Shown in pieces: positions 11,990 through 24,000 of a stretch of DNA of 64,000 bases. The position numbers were made by a program, and so were the translations under genes. A model generated the notes under the pieces. The model saw only the letters and a list, made by a program, of their open reading frames with translations, ran no database searches and had not been told where the DNA came from. This DNA comes from Chrysoperla carnea (taxonomy: Eukaryota > Arthropoda > Insecta > Neuroptera > Chrysopidae): assembly GCF_905475395.1 (NCBI RefSeq), contig NC_058339.1, forward strand, positions 38,511,172-38,575,171, given 5' to 3'. The stretch's first letter is position 1. Each line of letters opens with the position of its first letter.

Positions 11990-14036
11990 TTTTCTTCGAA
12001 TTGTTTCTAAAATAATATTTTTTCACGTAAGTTCATTATTGACAATTGACGATTTCGACGATGGTCGACAATAGATTGTTTTTGTTTTTTTATACAACAA
12101 AAATAATAATAAATGGCATTGACATTTCAAATTGACCAAAATTGGACTTACACCCTATTTCCAATAAACGTCCTTGAATTATTTTGTACCATAAATTTTG
12201 CATTGAAATCAATTAATCGCCAAAGTTTATAATTCATTCATTAATTACTTGATTAGGTAAATAAAACATTTTTGATGATTTGGATTGTTTGATTTAGTAA
12301 TAATAGATTAAAATGATAAATTGACGTTTAAGCGTCAATAATAAGGTCGTGTGATCGTCGATTTTTGATATGAAGTTTGCATCGTTTAAAAACGTCAAAT
12401 TTAATTTGGCGGTTTTTACAAAAATAATGTAAAATAATTATAAATTTATTTTTCTCTTTAATGATATAAAAATTTATTATCATGTACGTTTCAGCAGACT
12501 GAGTTTATATTTGAACCATTTTTTATTAGTCAGTAAGTAATTAAAGTATGGTTCAAATCTTTAAATAGGCTATTTGACTTATGATTATTAGATGGTATTT
12601 ATAGAGCCCATAAAAAGTGTCAATTTTGAATTATTTTTTATTAAAAAAATAAGCAAAAAAATATTACCATCTTTAATAAGAATATAGATCTATTCTTTGT
12701 ATATACCAAAATTTTGTTTCTTCATCAATATTTCTAAGCGTTACGTTTGAAAGAAAAGTAAAACGGTAAAATGGTCTTTTATTTCGTTACTAAAAAGCAA
12801 TATAAAATATAGGCCTATATTATTTTTCCTATATGACTCCAATTTAAAAACTCGATCTCTCTCTATAACTATGCATTCCCGAGAAAAATTTTATATTAAA
12901 TTGTTGCCATTTTTAAAGCCCTATAGATTTACAGAGTGAGTTAAAATGTACCCATTATCTATTTAAATATAGTACAAACATGAGTAATAATTTTTGGTCT
13001 CTCTGTAAATTTTCAATTTGGTTATCTAACCCGGATACTCTTTTTTACTAGGGTGTTTCATTTTAAGCTAATTTTTTTTATAAAGCGTTTTTCAATGTTC
13101 CAAATAAAAGTTGTAATACCTACTCGTAGAGAAACATTTTACCAAAAATTTTAAACTTTTACTTCTGTCAATATAAAACTGTTCTTACAAATACTGACAG
13201 CCCCTCCGACGAGCGTAGCTATCGCAGAGAGATCGTTTTCTATACTTCGCGAGGTAAAATCTTGGTTGCGTGTCTAAAGGGGGCAGGAAAGATTAGTCGG
13301 GCTAGCTCTTCTAAACATCAGGATATCGATAACATTATCAACGTTTTCGTTTACTTTTTGTAGTTTTCGTGAACGAACAAACTAACATCTTACAGGTTTA
13401 TTAAATTTCCCACGGCTTTGCCCACCTGAGCAAATACACTGTAAAATATATTGGTCAGGGCGTCATATATTTTGTAAACATCCCTTTTGTAGGAATGCTC
13501 CATATCGATCATGAGCGAGTTTATACTCCGGACGCATTCGGCCAATTTTCGGTTGGCTTTTCAGTGCCTATCACCTTTTTTGAGAGCTGGATCCGCGCCT
13601 GATTGAATTATAATTTCCTTAATAAGTATAAAATAGAATTTTCTGTCACTATGCCCAGAAACAGAGAACAATGGTTCAATTAGAAAGTTAAAAATTTAAA
13701 TATAAAAAAATTTACGACTAGCTCGAACCGATAAGACATTGAAGATGTTTTTTGCGAGATTCATTACATTTACCACCAAATTGATAAATGGTAAGTAACC
13801 TGGTAGTCTAAATTAGAACTATTGAAAACGGGTTTACCTCCTGTTTTAATAGGTAGAATTATTATCGCCAGTTAGCGGGGTGGCAACTACTTGTTATCAA
13901 TAGTAGAAAACTATTTCATAGTAAAAGCAAATATTATTTTTTTCAATTTTGCGTTTATAAAAAACTATCAAAAAATTAACACATACAATTCAAAATACAA
14001 ACATGCAAATTTTTTCCTACGTATTGACTTTATCAA
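11990..14036. other. Intergenic between SNX29 5' end and orphan gene 3' end
   Basis: The stretch is low in GC and repeat-rich. It should hold SNX29 upstream exon or promoter sequence near 12000-12400 and the 3' flank of the orphan gene near 13900-14036. Apart from the hAT remnant at 13195-13370, I see nothing that supports a gene. Confidence 0.5.
13195..13370 (+). pseudogene. hAT transposase C-terminal (dimerisation) remnant
   Basis: The frame at about 13201 reads PPTSVAIAERSFSILREVKS, then WLRV, a stop, and QERLVGLALLNIR. This is the hATC signature (SxAERSFSxLxxIKxYLRSTMxxxRLxGLALLxI). The in-frame stop replaces the usual RSTM stretch, so the copy is dead. No upstream transposase domain is recognisable. 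Confidence 0.7.
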
Positions 14037-16451
14037 TTATTTTTGTTTTTTATTATAATTTTGCATATAATTGTTTCGAACTGTAACCAGTAATTCGATA
14101 ATTTCATCCATATTTCGTGATAAGGCACTTGTATATGATCTTGAAATTTCATTATGAGAATCTTCTGAAACACAAGCACACTTTTTCGAATTTAAAATTG
14201 TGTACTGAATAAATTTTTCAATTATTTTAAACCAAAATGATTCTTCTAAAATTTCATCTGATGAAATTTTATTGTCTATGAAATTATTTTCAACTGTTCC
14301 AAATTTGTTTCGATCATTTTGTTTAAAATAAGAACACTTTTGGTGGTTACAACTTGAGATTTCTGAGGTAACGAAAGAATTAATTATTGGTATTTCATCA
14401 TTACATGATTTTCGAAGTGGATGATTTTTCATCTTTGCACGTTCATTAGCATTTTTTGAAATAGGTTTTGAGTCTCGGCAACTTTTTTGATTATTACAAC
14501 TTGAGAATACTGGGGAAACGGAAGAATTGATTATTGATTCATTAGCATTACATGATTTTCGAATTTCAAGATTGTTTCTTTTCATCTTTGTACATTCATC
14601 AACATGTTTTGGGATAGTTTTTGAATCTCTGAAACATTTATCTTGGCAACTATTTTTCGCAATAGTTTTAAATCGAGTTGTACGAGTTGTCTCAACATTT
14701 TTTAAATATTGATCTCGTGAAGATCTATCTGAACATTTAATATTTCGGAAACAATTTTTATTAGTTCCCAATCGAGTTGAATCATTGTGATTAAAACAAT
14801 TTGTTTCTTCAATATTATTTAAATTCTCGATATTTTGCAAGCAGTTTGTATTTGTATTCGATTGTGCTGAGCAAGTGTGTTTGAAAGTTGTACATCCATC
14901 TTTATTACAGTTTATTGTTAAGTGATCTGGAGTTTTTCTTTTTGCATTACAAGATTTATTGTAAACATAAAACGAAGGGGCTTTTTCAAAATCTTCAAAG
15001 CGTTTTATAATTGATAATATTCTAGTATCCTCTGCAGGACATATATTTTTGCTGTTTTCTTCATTTTTTAGGTCTAGATCTGTTTGTTTTATAAATTTTT
15101 CTTTATTAATTGACACCCGTTTCGGATCTATTGTGTTTTCTAATATTGGCGTTTGTTTTGTATATACGTCATTTTTTAAATTTATCGATGATCGCTTTGG
15201 TTCTATAATAGCATTTTCTGATATTTTAGGGTCAATTAGATTATGGTCAGTTGAAGGTGAAAAATCTTCTTCAATCGTATTAAAATGTCGCCATTCTATA
15301 CTTTTACTTTTTAAATAATCAGGTACTGTTTGAGTTATATATACATATCTGTTTTTATTCAAACTTTTTGTTGAGTTTTTTGGGAGTATTTGGCTTTTCG
15401 ATAAAAAACCTGGTACTGTATTAAGAACATACTCTGAGCTTTTCAATGTAGACTTTTCTGCTACTAAATGAGATAAATCAAAATCAGTTCCCGAATTTGA
15501 AATGGCTTCATTATTAAAGCGATGATGATGTTCTGAGCTATTATTTTCTAAGTTAGTTAAGTCAACTAATAAATAAGACAGATCTAATTTTGAATCCGAG
15601 TTTGTTGTTTCGCTTGAAAATGGAGTTCTAATTGAAAAGTGTAAAGTGTTAAGACTGTAACTTCTAGGTTGTAAAATTACCATCGATGATTGATAAGGAC
15701 GTATCGATTGTGGCTCTAATATTGTTTTAGTAGTTTGAACACTTTTATCTCGCGATAATACAACAGAGACATTCGGACTACTGTAGTCAAATCCACATCT
15801 TGGACAAAGATATCGATTATGATTTGTAGATTTAATTGGATTTTTGGTTTCAAAAGGCATTTTATAATTAGGATCCGAATCATGTTCCGATATTTTTCGT
15901 ACAGAATACATTGATATACTTGAGACTTTCGGAACAAACGGTAGGAATGGGAAGTGGAATTTGTTAAAGAAACAGCAGTATCTTGGATCATTTTCTAAAG
16001 TTATTTCTTTTTCCGTGGTGCGTATTAATGAAGGCTGTCTAGTTGATAAGATTTCACTCTCATTATATTTTTTTAAATACGTGCTCTCAGGCGAAATATA
16101 TTCGAAATATAGACCACTCTTATATTTTGGAATATTTTTTGATTTAGTTGTTCTAAAGAGAGTTGCATTCATTTTTTGCAATTTTTTAGTTTTAACACTT
16201 TTACAATTTGAACAATCACCAGATGACCTTTCAAGTAAATCAGTACGTTTTAATTCATAAATTCGTTTGATTAATATTTTCTTGATTTCTAATAATTTTA
16301 GATTACGTTTTATTAATTTTTCAATTTCTGTTAAACTTTCCAATTTTTGAAGTAAACTTAGAACTTTTGATTTGGAATTTAATTCATTTTTTAGTTCATA
16401 AATACGTTTCTTATATAATTCTCTAGACATGGAAGATTTATTTTCGTTCAT
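14037..16451 (-). CDS. Unrecognised intronless 804-residue protein with internal tandem repeat
   Basis: A single uninterrupted 805-codon frame in DNA this AT-rich is very unlikely by chance, so I consider it a real gene, but I do not recognise the family. The N terminus (residues 9-75) is Lys/Glu/Leu-rich and looks coiled-coil. CxxC pairs occur at C80/C83 and C216/C219 (RYLCPRCGFDY, like one half of a zinc ribbon), with CC at 159-160. The middle is Ser/Asn/Lys-rich and probably disordered, with a short repeat EPKRSSIN / DPKRVSIN. Residues 606-656 and 657-705 are a diverged tandem duplication rich in Cys (RDSK..P, RKSCN, FSSCNNQK / ISSCNHQK). The C-terminal 70 residues look helical. No signal peptide or membrane segment is seen. 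The start is ATG at 16451-16449; a second ATG lies seven codons in. Possible roles such as a centrosomal or germline protein are guesses. Confidence 0.75.
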   Translation of the reverse strand: MNENKSSMSRELYKKRIYELKNELNSKSKVLSLLQKLESLTEIEKLIKRNLKLLEIKKILIKRIYELKRTDLLERSSGDCSNCKSVKTKKLQKMNATLFRTTKSKNIPKYKSGLYFEYISPESTYLKKYNESEILSTRQPSLIRTTEKEITLENDPRYCCFFNKFHFPFLPFVPKVSSISMYSVRKISEHDSDPNYKMPFETKNPIKSTNHNRYLCPRCGFDYSSPNVSVVLSRDKSVQTTKTILEPQSIRPYQSSMVILQPRSYSLNTLHFSIRTPFSSETTNSDSKLDLSYLLVDLTNLENNSSEHHHRFNNEAISNSGTDFDLSHLVAEKSTLKSSEYVLNTVPGFLSKSQILPKNSTKSLNKNRYVYITQTVPDYLKSKSIEWRHFNTIEEDFSPSTDHNLIDPKISENAIIEPKRSSINLKNDVYTKQTPILENTIDPKRVSINKEKFIKQTDLDLKNEENSKNICPAEDTRILSIIKRFEDFEKAPSFYVYNKSCNAKRKTPDHLTINCNKDGCTTFKHTCSAQSNTNTNCLQNIENLNNIEETNCFNHNDSTRLGTNKNCFRNIKCSDRSSRDQYLKNVETTRTTRFKTIAKNSCQDKCFRDSKTIPKHVDECTKMKRNNLEIRKSCNANESIINSSVSPVFSSCNNQKSCRDSKPISKNANERAKMKNHPLRKSCNDEIPIINSFVTSEISSCNHQKCSYFKQNDRNKFGTVENNFIDNKISSDEILEESFWFKIIEKFIQYTILNSKKCACVSEDSHNEISRSYTSALSRNMDEIIELLVTVRNNYMQNYNKKQK

Positions 16452-16467
16452 ATTTGAGCCCGATCCG

Positions 16468-16473
16468 TTACAT
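16468..16473 (-). promoter_or_regulatory. Possible start-stop minimal uORF before the orphan gene
   Basis: Immediately upstream of the orphan gene ATG, the minus strand reads ATGTAA at 16473-16468, a start codon followed at once by a stop. If the mRNA leader covers it, ribosomes could stall there and lower translation. The transcription start is unknown, so relevance is speculative. Confidence 0.3.
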
Positions 16474-16633
16474 TTTTGTTAAAATCTTGTAATATAAAAG
16501 AAATGTGGAATAAAAAACCTTAAACATTATCAATCGTGACAGCAATAACTGATGAAGTTGTCAATTACTATGACAACTAGCCTACGATATATTTTTATGT
16601 ATTTTTCACGTTTTCAAAGGAGCACTTGAAAAT

Positions 16634-17227
16634 AATAGGGAATATTCATGAAGTCATTATGACTGGACATTTCAGCTAATAAAAATAGGGAATATTCAAG
16701 AAATTTAATTTTGGTTCAAATATTTTTCTTCCGTAACTTTAATGACTGAACATTTAAACTAAACCATTATTTTAGTAATTAATATCTTTTTAATTACTTA
16801 AAATTAATTAATAAAAGTACAAATTCAGTCAGGGCATTTAAAAATTTCTAAAACGGAAATTCAAATTTGTTGACATACTGTATGATATTAATTACTTACA
16901 TTTTATATGGTATTTCATTAAATTATACTATTCTACGGCTTTTTATTAGAAATAATAACGAGTGTAAATTCTGTGTCGTAAATTCATTTTTTTAAAGTGT
17001 AAATTATATATTGAACTGTCAAAAATTGACAGATCACGTACTTATACGTCATCGACAGAGAGCGCCAAAAAAGTGCGTTTAAATATCTCAAAATTATAAT
17101 GTATTTAAAATATTTTTTTTACACTTAAATACAGTATTTTTAAGCAGTATTTATATTTTTTACTTTGTTATAACGGTGTAATCAATGAATTAAAAATATA
17201 AAAAAAAATACATGAATATTCCCTATT
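16634..17227. mobile_element. MITE family 'AGGGAATATTCAT', copy 2 plus partial end copy
   Basis: The main copy spans 16684-17227, starts AATAGGGAATATTCAAGAAA and ends ATGAATATTCCCTATT. It is the reverse orientation of copy 1 at 10924-11512. Just outside it, 16634-16680 is a second terminus (AATAGGGAATATTCATGAAG, then GACTGGACATTTCAGC, similar to GACTGAACATTTAAAC inside the element). This indicates a truncated neighbouring insertion or a terminal duplication. Confidence 0.75.
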
Positions 17228-17784
17228 GTCCACTGACCAGTAAAAAAAATTTTAGAATACCATTAAGCCTTTCTTTGTTTTGGCTTATATTTTGTTTGGA
17301 ATAAAAAATCGACAACTTCTATAAATTCGATACTTTTTTTAAAAAATACGCGCCTAACTTATATATTCGTTGACAAAAGGTTTTATCGGCTCCTATCTTC
17401 ACTTCGGTTAAATAAAAGAATGATGGGAAATAGAATTTAACGCCATTTGTACTATTTTATTAAAAGGTGTATTTTTTTTTTATTAAAGTGCAATTTTTAC
17501 AATAAAACGAATGTTAAATATAACAGTTTATACATTTTGGATATGAAATAGCTATTTAAAAAATGTCAATTTCAAGTAAATTGTCAAATAGTACAGATAA
17601 TTTTAGCCAAATTTAAGAAAGTATTTTTATTCGGACATAACCAATTTCTACAGCGCAATCATTATTCAAGTATATCTTAAATGTATGTCAAATAGAAATT
17701 TTTCATTGTTAGTTTTTCATTTAAAAGTTATACTTTAAAAATAAGAAAACATTTTTAAATTAAACCTATTTTGTATTTAGTGCC

Positions 17785-17816
17785 CTGATGCAGCTTTAAT
17801 AAAAAGCAAAACGTCG
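17785..17816 (+). other. Hairpin motif resembling a degenerate hammerhead core
   Basis: The sequence contains CTGATG, then CA, a GCTTT/AAAGC hairpin with an AATAA loop, and AAAACGTC. The hammerhead core is CTGANGA, stem II, GAAA. Here one extra base sits before the stem and the first G of GAAA is A. Penelope-like elements are known to carry hammerhead motifs in their terminal repeats. A related motif occurs twice near 34412-34502. This copy is unlikely to be active. Confidence 0.35.
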
Positions 17817-18026
17817 GCTAATAAGTTAATATATTTAACCATCATACCTGTTAATAAATAAATAAATGTTTCTAATTACTTGAAATATTCAAGCTAAAGT
17901 TTTATATGTAAGTTCGTTTTTTTTAAAGTTTGTGAAGTGTTTTTCAACCATTATTCTTATATGGTTTTGTAGTTTATTGTTATTATTTTCAGATTTAATA
18001 AATAGATTAATAACTTTTCTTACAAA

Positions 18027-21000
18027 ATGTATTGGGCACATAATAATGCAAGTTCGCCTCAAATTGAAGCTGTGCTTAATAAAGAAGTGAGTGTTTTTGT
18101 TGATTTTAACAAGATATACCATTTAAGTTTTAATTTAATTCTTTTTATTGTTTTTTTTTTTTTTTAATAGAATGTAACGCTTTATGATTTAATGGATGAG
18201 GAAGATATTCTTCAAGAATGTAAATCACAAAATAAGAAATTAATTGATTTGTAAGTTTAATATTTATTTTATATACAATATATTTTAGGGTAGGGTGTTT
18301 GTGTTCAAAAACGTTTATGTGTTCAAATATAAATGCGTTCTAGATTTCATTATATTTCGAATTATGCAAATTAGAAACATTTACACCGACAAATCTTGCA
18401 TCATTCATTAACAAAGTGATAATTGTATTACGTCATAGATTACACAGGTCTGCGACTAAAAAACTACATAGGATTTTTTTACATTTTCTTATAGATTTTG
18501 ACCTCCCAAAAACAGGAAAACTATTTATTCAAAACATTCTATCGCATAGGTTTTCATAGATATTAGTAACAACATAAACTAGTATTAAAGTTGTATTATT
18601 GCACAATAAAAATAAATTAGCTTCACTTCCAATGGGTTATTCTGTGCATATGGGAGAAAACTAACTATAATAATTTGGCCATTACCCTGAAAAGAATAAA
18701 ATATCAGGACCATCAATAGATGGTTTGTGGGGACGTAAAAATACTCACGATGCTTTTGGGTCAGCAGGCAGGCTATACTAAATACCCATGCTTCTTATGC
18801 TTATGGGATAGTAGAGCCAGAAAACAGCCCTGGACTAAAAGTGATTGGCCACCCCGAGGAACTTTTAAACCTGGAGAGAAAAATGTTATCAATACTACTT
18901 TGGTGCAGCCAGAAAAATTTTTGTTGCCACCTCTCCTACATGATTTAGTAATTTTTTTTTATTTGTTTTATCTAAAACAGTTTGGTTCGACCGGATATTA
19001 TGGAAGAACTAGTGACACTAACAACTGTGGAACCATCGCTGGAAGTCGATGAGAAGACACGATACAAATATCCAAATATTGCATGTGAACTATTAACAAG
19101 TGATGTACCAACGTTGAATTTACGTTTAGCCAACGATGGTGTACTGTTAGGAAAATTATATTATTTTCTTGAATCAGATCCTCCTTTGAATCCACTTTTA
19201 GCCTCCTATTTCAGTAAAACGCTTAGTATGCTGGTTTCACAAAAAACTGTACAGGTTCGTAGAATGTATTGTATCTATTGAATTTTAAGCATAATTATTC
19301 AAATAAAAATTAAACATTGTTGCCAGGTGCAATTCTTCTTCTTCTCCGTCGATAATTTATTTTCTTATAGTTTCTTACCGTAGATATCCTAAAAACATGA
19401 AACTATAAGGAATTTAAGTTTGGGAGTTAGATAACCTTAACGAGAAAAGTTTTTGGAAATTAAACTTTACGAATAAACCCGCAGAAATTTTTTTTTTTAA
19501 ATATCTAGGTATTGCTTCCAGTAGGTATATTCTTTCAAACCATCCCTTAAGGCCTAAAGAAAGACACATGGAGAAATATTTTTTAAGGTGTTTTAAAGGA
19601 GCTGCGTTTAATAAAACCTTCTGCCAGCCAAGATTATTAGCATCTTGTGAACTCGAGACTAAGAGGTAGCACTAATTGCGGCTCAAACTATAGAACTAGA
19701 ATTTCGTGAGACGGAAATTGACAAAAAGTAGAGTTTGGGTCAATTAGGAAATGTTCATGTGGACGCTTTATTTGCCTTCGTGTCTATTAACAGGTCTATC
19801 GAGCAATTTTAAAGTTTTGTATCTTTATTTCAACTGAAAAATAATAACCTATATCTTCGAATTTGAATGCTATTTCCTTGAATATAGCTAAAGTTTAGTC
19901 AGTAGAGAATTAATATCATTGGTCGGTTTTTTAATGGGTTGTTGGGTATTTACAATGATTAATCTTTTATAAATAGAAAGAAGTGTGTATTTGTAAATTG
20001 AATTGCTTTCGGTTAGGTAATGGACACTTTAGGTCATTATTATTATTGTAGCAGCACATTCACAGAGGAGGAACATATTTTTTCCGCTGATTCTTTGGAC
20101 AAAATTTTAATATAAATAAAAGAGCGTTCAATTTTGTCTTTCGAGTATTAAAAGTTTAATTCAACTCTTGAAAATTTATGGCAACTTTGTTTTAATCCAA
20201 ATAATAATTTTAGTATTTGTAAACCTAAACTGATTTAATTGAAACCTTCAAATAAAAACTCTTAATACCTTCAAATTTAGCTTAGAATGTCCAATAGAAA
20301 TTTAAGCTTTAATTATTTTATACGCTAAGCATTTGAATTAATTGTAAAATTATTTTCCACCTATGCAACCTTAACCTTTTTACCTCGTGATCCTAGGACT
20401 GGTATTCCTTTCAAGTCACTTGTTTGCAGGTATTGGAATTTTTAAAATCAAAAGAAAATTTTGTAACACTTTTGGTGAAACATTTGGGTACATCAGCAAT
20501 TATGGATTTAATGCTCAAACTAATTACTAATGTAGAAGGCGTAGAAATTAAACAAAATATATTGAATGTAAGTATCATAAATAGTTTACTGTTCTTCTGT
20601 TAGGAATTTACCAAATAAAACATTGATGTTTACGAAAAAATGTTTATTATTTTTTTATAAGGAACATTTATTACATTTAAACTTTTGTTCTATCTCTAAC
20701 GGCTATGTTGTTCCTTTACGAACTCGACCTCACTTTTTACGTCCGGAGCACGCTATAAAAATTTCAACTTGATATCTCTTTTCGTTTTTGATTCATTTCT
20801 GGAGTAGTTGTCCTATCGCAAATCGTATTGAACAGTCACAGATGATTTATTAGTTTGTTGTTCGAGAGTTTTGCTATTTGTTTTCATGTTTTCATTCTTA
20901 AAAGAGATTTTATTTAAATATATTTTAATGCTGTATTTTTAGTGGTTGGATAGCGAACATATAGTTCAATCGTTGATCGAATTATTAGGTCCATCAATTG

Positions 21001-24000
21001 ATTCAGATCGTCAATGTAATGCTGCTCAACTTTTAAGTGATATTATTGCTAAGTCAAGAGATTCCACAGTCAATGCAAACGAACGATCAAATTCTGATCC
21101 TATTGTTGCTACTTTAGAAGCGTAAGTTAATTATTTTTTTAATAAAATATTTGCTTCCATATATTTATTTTTTGTTTTCATTCTTAGGTCTGATACAATC
21201 TCATTATTATTGAATAATATATTAGGTCCTGAAAAAACTGAAACCAGTATTATTGGTGGAATCCAAGTTTTATTAGCCTTATTAAATTTTAATAAAAGGT
21301 ATGAATAAAAATTTAAAAAATAAGTACTTTTTTGTTAAAACGTTTGTTTGGTTTTAGTCCCGTGCCGAATTCTTCACAGTATGAACAAATTGAAATAGCT
21401 GCCGAAAGAGAACATCGCGAGAAAGTTATACAAAATGTAAATACAGCAATAATTGTTCGCCTTAAAGATTTTCATGAAATTTTGCTAAATCCACCAAAGG
21501 TAAAAAAAAAATTTAATAAAATTAATCTCATCCCAAAATATAAGTTTATGAAAATTTGTGTAAATTCTCGGAGTTTTTCGCTATAAAAATACATAGTGGT
21601 TACAAATTGAAAAAATCGGGTATATGATTGACCGGAAATATGAATGGAAGTATCAAACAAGTTTAACCTTACATAATTTTCTTATGCAACTCAATTTTTA
21701 CATTTATTGCAAATTTGTGTGTACTTTATATTAGTCAAAGTCCTTCATACATGATACTTTTAATAGCTTTTATTGTCTCAACACATTATGCCACTTAAGA
21801 TATGACGATGAGATCGTACCCTTCAAAGGAAAACGCAAATTACGTATTTTCATTTGAACAAATAGAAAGAAACTAGTAAACTAGAAACAAAATAGAATAG
21901 AACATGAGGGGTGCAATTGGTTAAGCCCTAGACCAGATATCTAAGAGACCATGGCTTCGAGTCCCGGCTTCTGTGTAATTTCTTCGTTTTTTTCCTATTT
22001 GTTCAAAAGTCTAACTTTGATTAAAATCTATTTTATCTATTTTTATAATTGAATAAAAATGTAACGATTCATTTTTTTTTTTCATTTTTAGAAAGCCCCA
22101 ATACAAACAACAATTGGACTATTAGATCCGCCATTTGGTAATACACGTTTACAAATAACTCGATTACTATCAGCATTATTACATTGTAATCAATCAATTG
22201 AAATCAAGAATGAAATAGCCAGACTTGGTACTATAAATGTATTAATTGATCTCTTTTTTAAATATACATGGAATAATTTTTTACATACACAAGTACAAAA
22301 TTGCATAGCGTTTGCATTAATACCAATCAATACGGAACGAACTTTATCGGCATCCTCGACATCATTTAAAATTGAAGATTCAACAACAGCTTCATCTACG
22401 GCATCTAATATAAACGATGATACATTGGAGTCGTCGGCCAGTGATGAATGTAACAATCTTATGTATGAACATGTAAGCAAATTTTCTTTTTCGATAATAA
22501 TAATAATAATTTTAAAATATAAGTGGAGTACCGCAAATGAGTCCCTAGCACCTAGATCAAAGGATCTGTACCTTCCTTGAAAACAACCTGTCACCCAAAG
22601 GCAAGACGCCATCCGATAAGAGATGCAATTTTAAGCAGAAGATGGTATAGGATTCATCGAGGCCAATCGCCACGAAGAAAACCCACAATATCTCCGCCGG
22701 GAGCTCTCCCAGGATTGATGGATCCAAGATTTCGAACCTAAAAATTCTGAATCTGACGCCGAATCTCAATCGGGAATCGCAGGCTTCCTTTTCGATAAGT
22801 AATACAAAAACAATTCATTCCTATACTACTAACACAAAATCTATACCATTTTGTCTCTTTAAAACAATTGTTTACTTATTAAAGAGCGGAGAGAAAAATT
22901 TACATAGGCTGCAAGCTCAGATTTAGAAATATTTCCCCTCTCACCACGTACATTGGTCAAGTTTCACGTCACTTTGAGAATTAAATTTTTTAAATTTTCT
23001 ATTTAAAAAATTTCGTTTTTGTTTCAGATATTTGTGCAATGTCGATTATTAGAACGAATTTTAGGAGCGTGGGAAGATAATGATCAAAAGCAGTAAGTAA
23101 ACACCAAATTTATTCGAAATGTTTAGTACCTTATACCGAAATATTGTTTTCAGATCACAGTCAAAGGGTGTACGACAAGGCTACATGGGTCACCTAGTAA
23201 ATATTGCAAATAATATTGTAGAACAATGGGATAAAACTCCATTCGGTGAATTTATTACTGAAAAACTTAGTCCTGAAATAATAGAGGCATGGAAAAAATT
23301 TGTTGATGAGCCCTTAGCTGAAGTTAATAAGAAACAATCAGAAGTTTTGGTGAGTGTTTTAACTTTTAATGTCCCTTAAAGGTTAAGTCGAAAACTATTC
23401 TTTTCAATTCGTTTTTAGGGTGGAATTCATCCAAGTAACACCTTATCATCTGATAATCAAGATGAATTCCGTGAAGTACCATTTGATCCATCTGGTAGTT
23501 TACTTCAAACCGTAAGTATTAAAATAATAGCAAACAAATTCTGATAAATGATCCAAAATATTAAATTTTTTTTTTTTTTTTTTCAGACATATACAGATTT
23601 TAATCGATCTGAATATATTGAAGTGTTTCAATATAGCAACGACGAAGGTAAGTTTTCTGGCCCAAAAAAGTGTAGCCTCGTAACTCGGAATTATTTTCAA
23701 ATAAAGATGTAGGCTTCGCACTTAAAACTCAATTGTAAAGTTTATGATAAAAAAAATTCAATTATTCTGATTAAAAAAAAACTTATTTCTGTTTAATAAA
23801 AAAAAACTTGAAAGGTGAAATTTATTTTTATATATTTGTATTATGAATCACATAATTGAGCTTTTTTAACTATGCTGCTTAGCTTTAAATTTTCAAAATT
23901 GACGGAATTGCATAAACAAAAGTTATAATTATCTATAAATTTTACAGAAGAAATGTTTGAACGTGTTTGCGCTGAACGATGTTTGAACTCGTTTCCCTTT

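Larger units (their letters stand above)
16452..18026. other. Divergent intergenic region between orphan gene and PP6R
   Basis: This 1.6-kb stretch separates the orphan gene (minus) from the PP6R gene (plus), so it should contain both promoters. Most of it is mobile-element sequence: a MITE at 16684-17227, a partial end copy at 16634-16680 and a hairpin motif at 17785-17816. TTATTTTCAG at 17983-17992 could be a 5' UTR acceptor for PP6R, 34 bp before its ATG. Confidence 0.45.

Noticed and set aside
21905-21975. Functional tRNA gene
   Set aside because: A and B boxes are recognisable but the acceptor arms do not pair, so it is listed as a SINE or tRNA relic instead.
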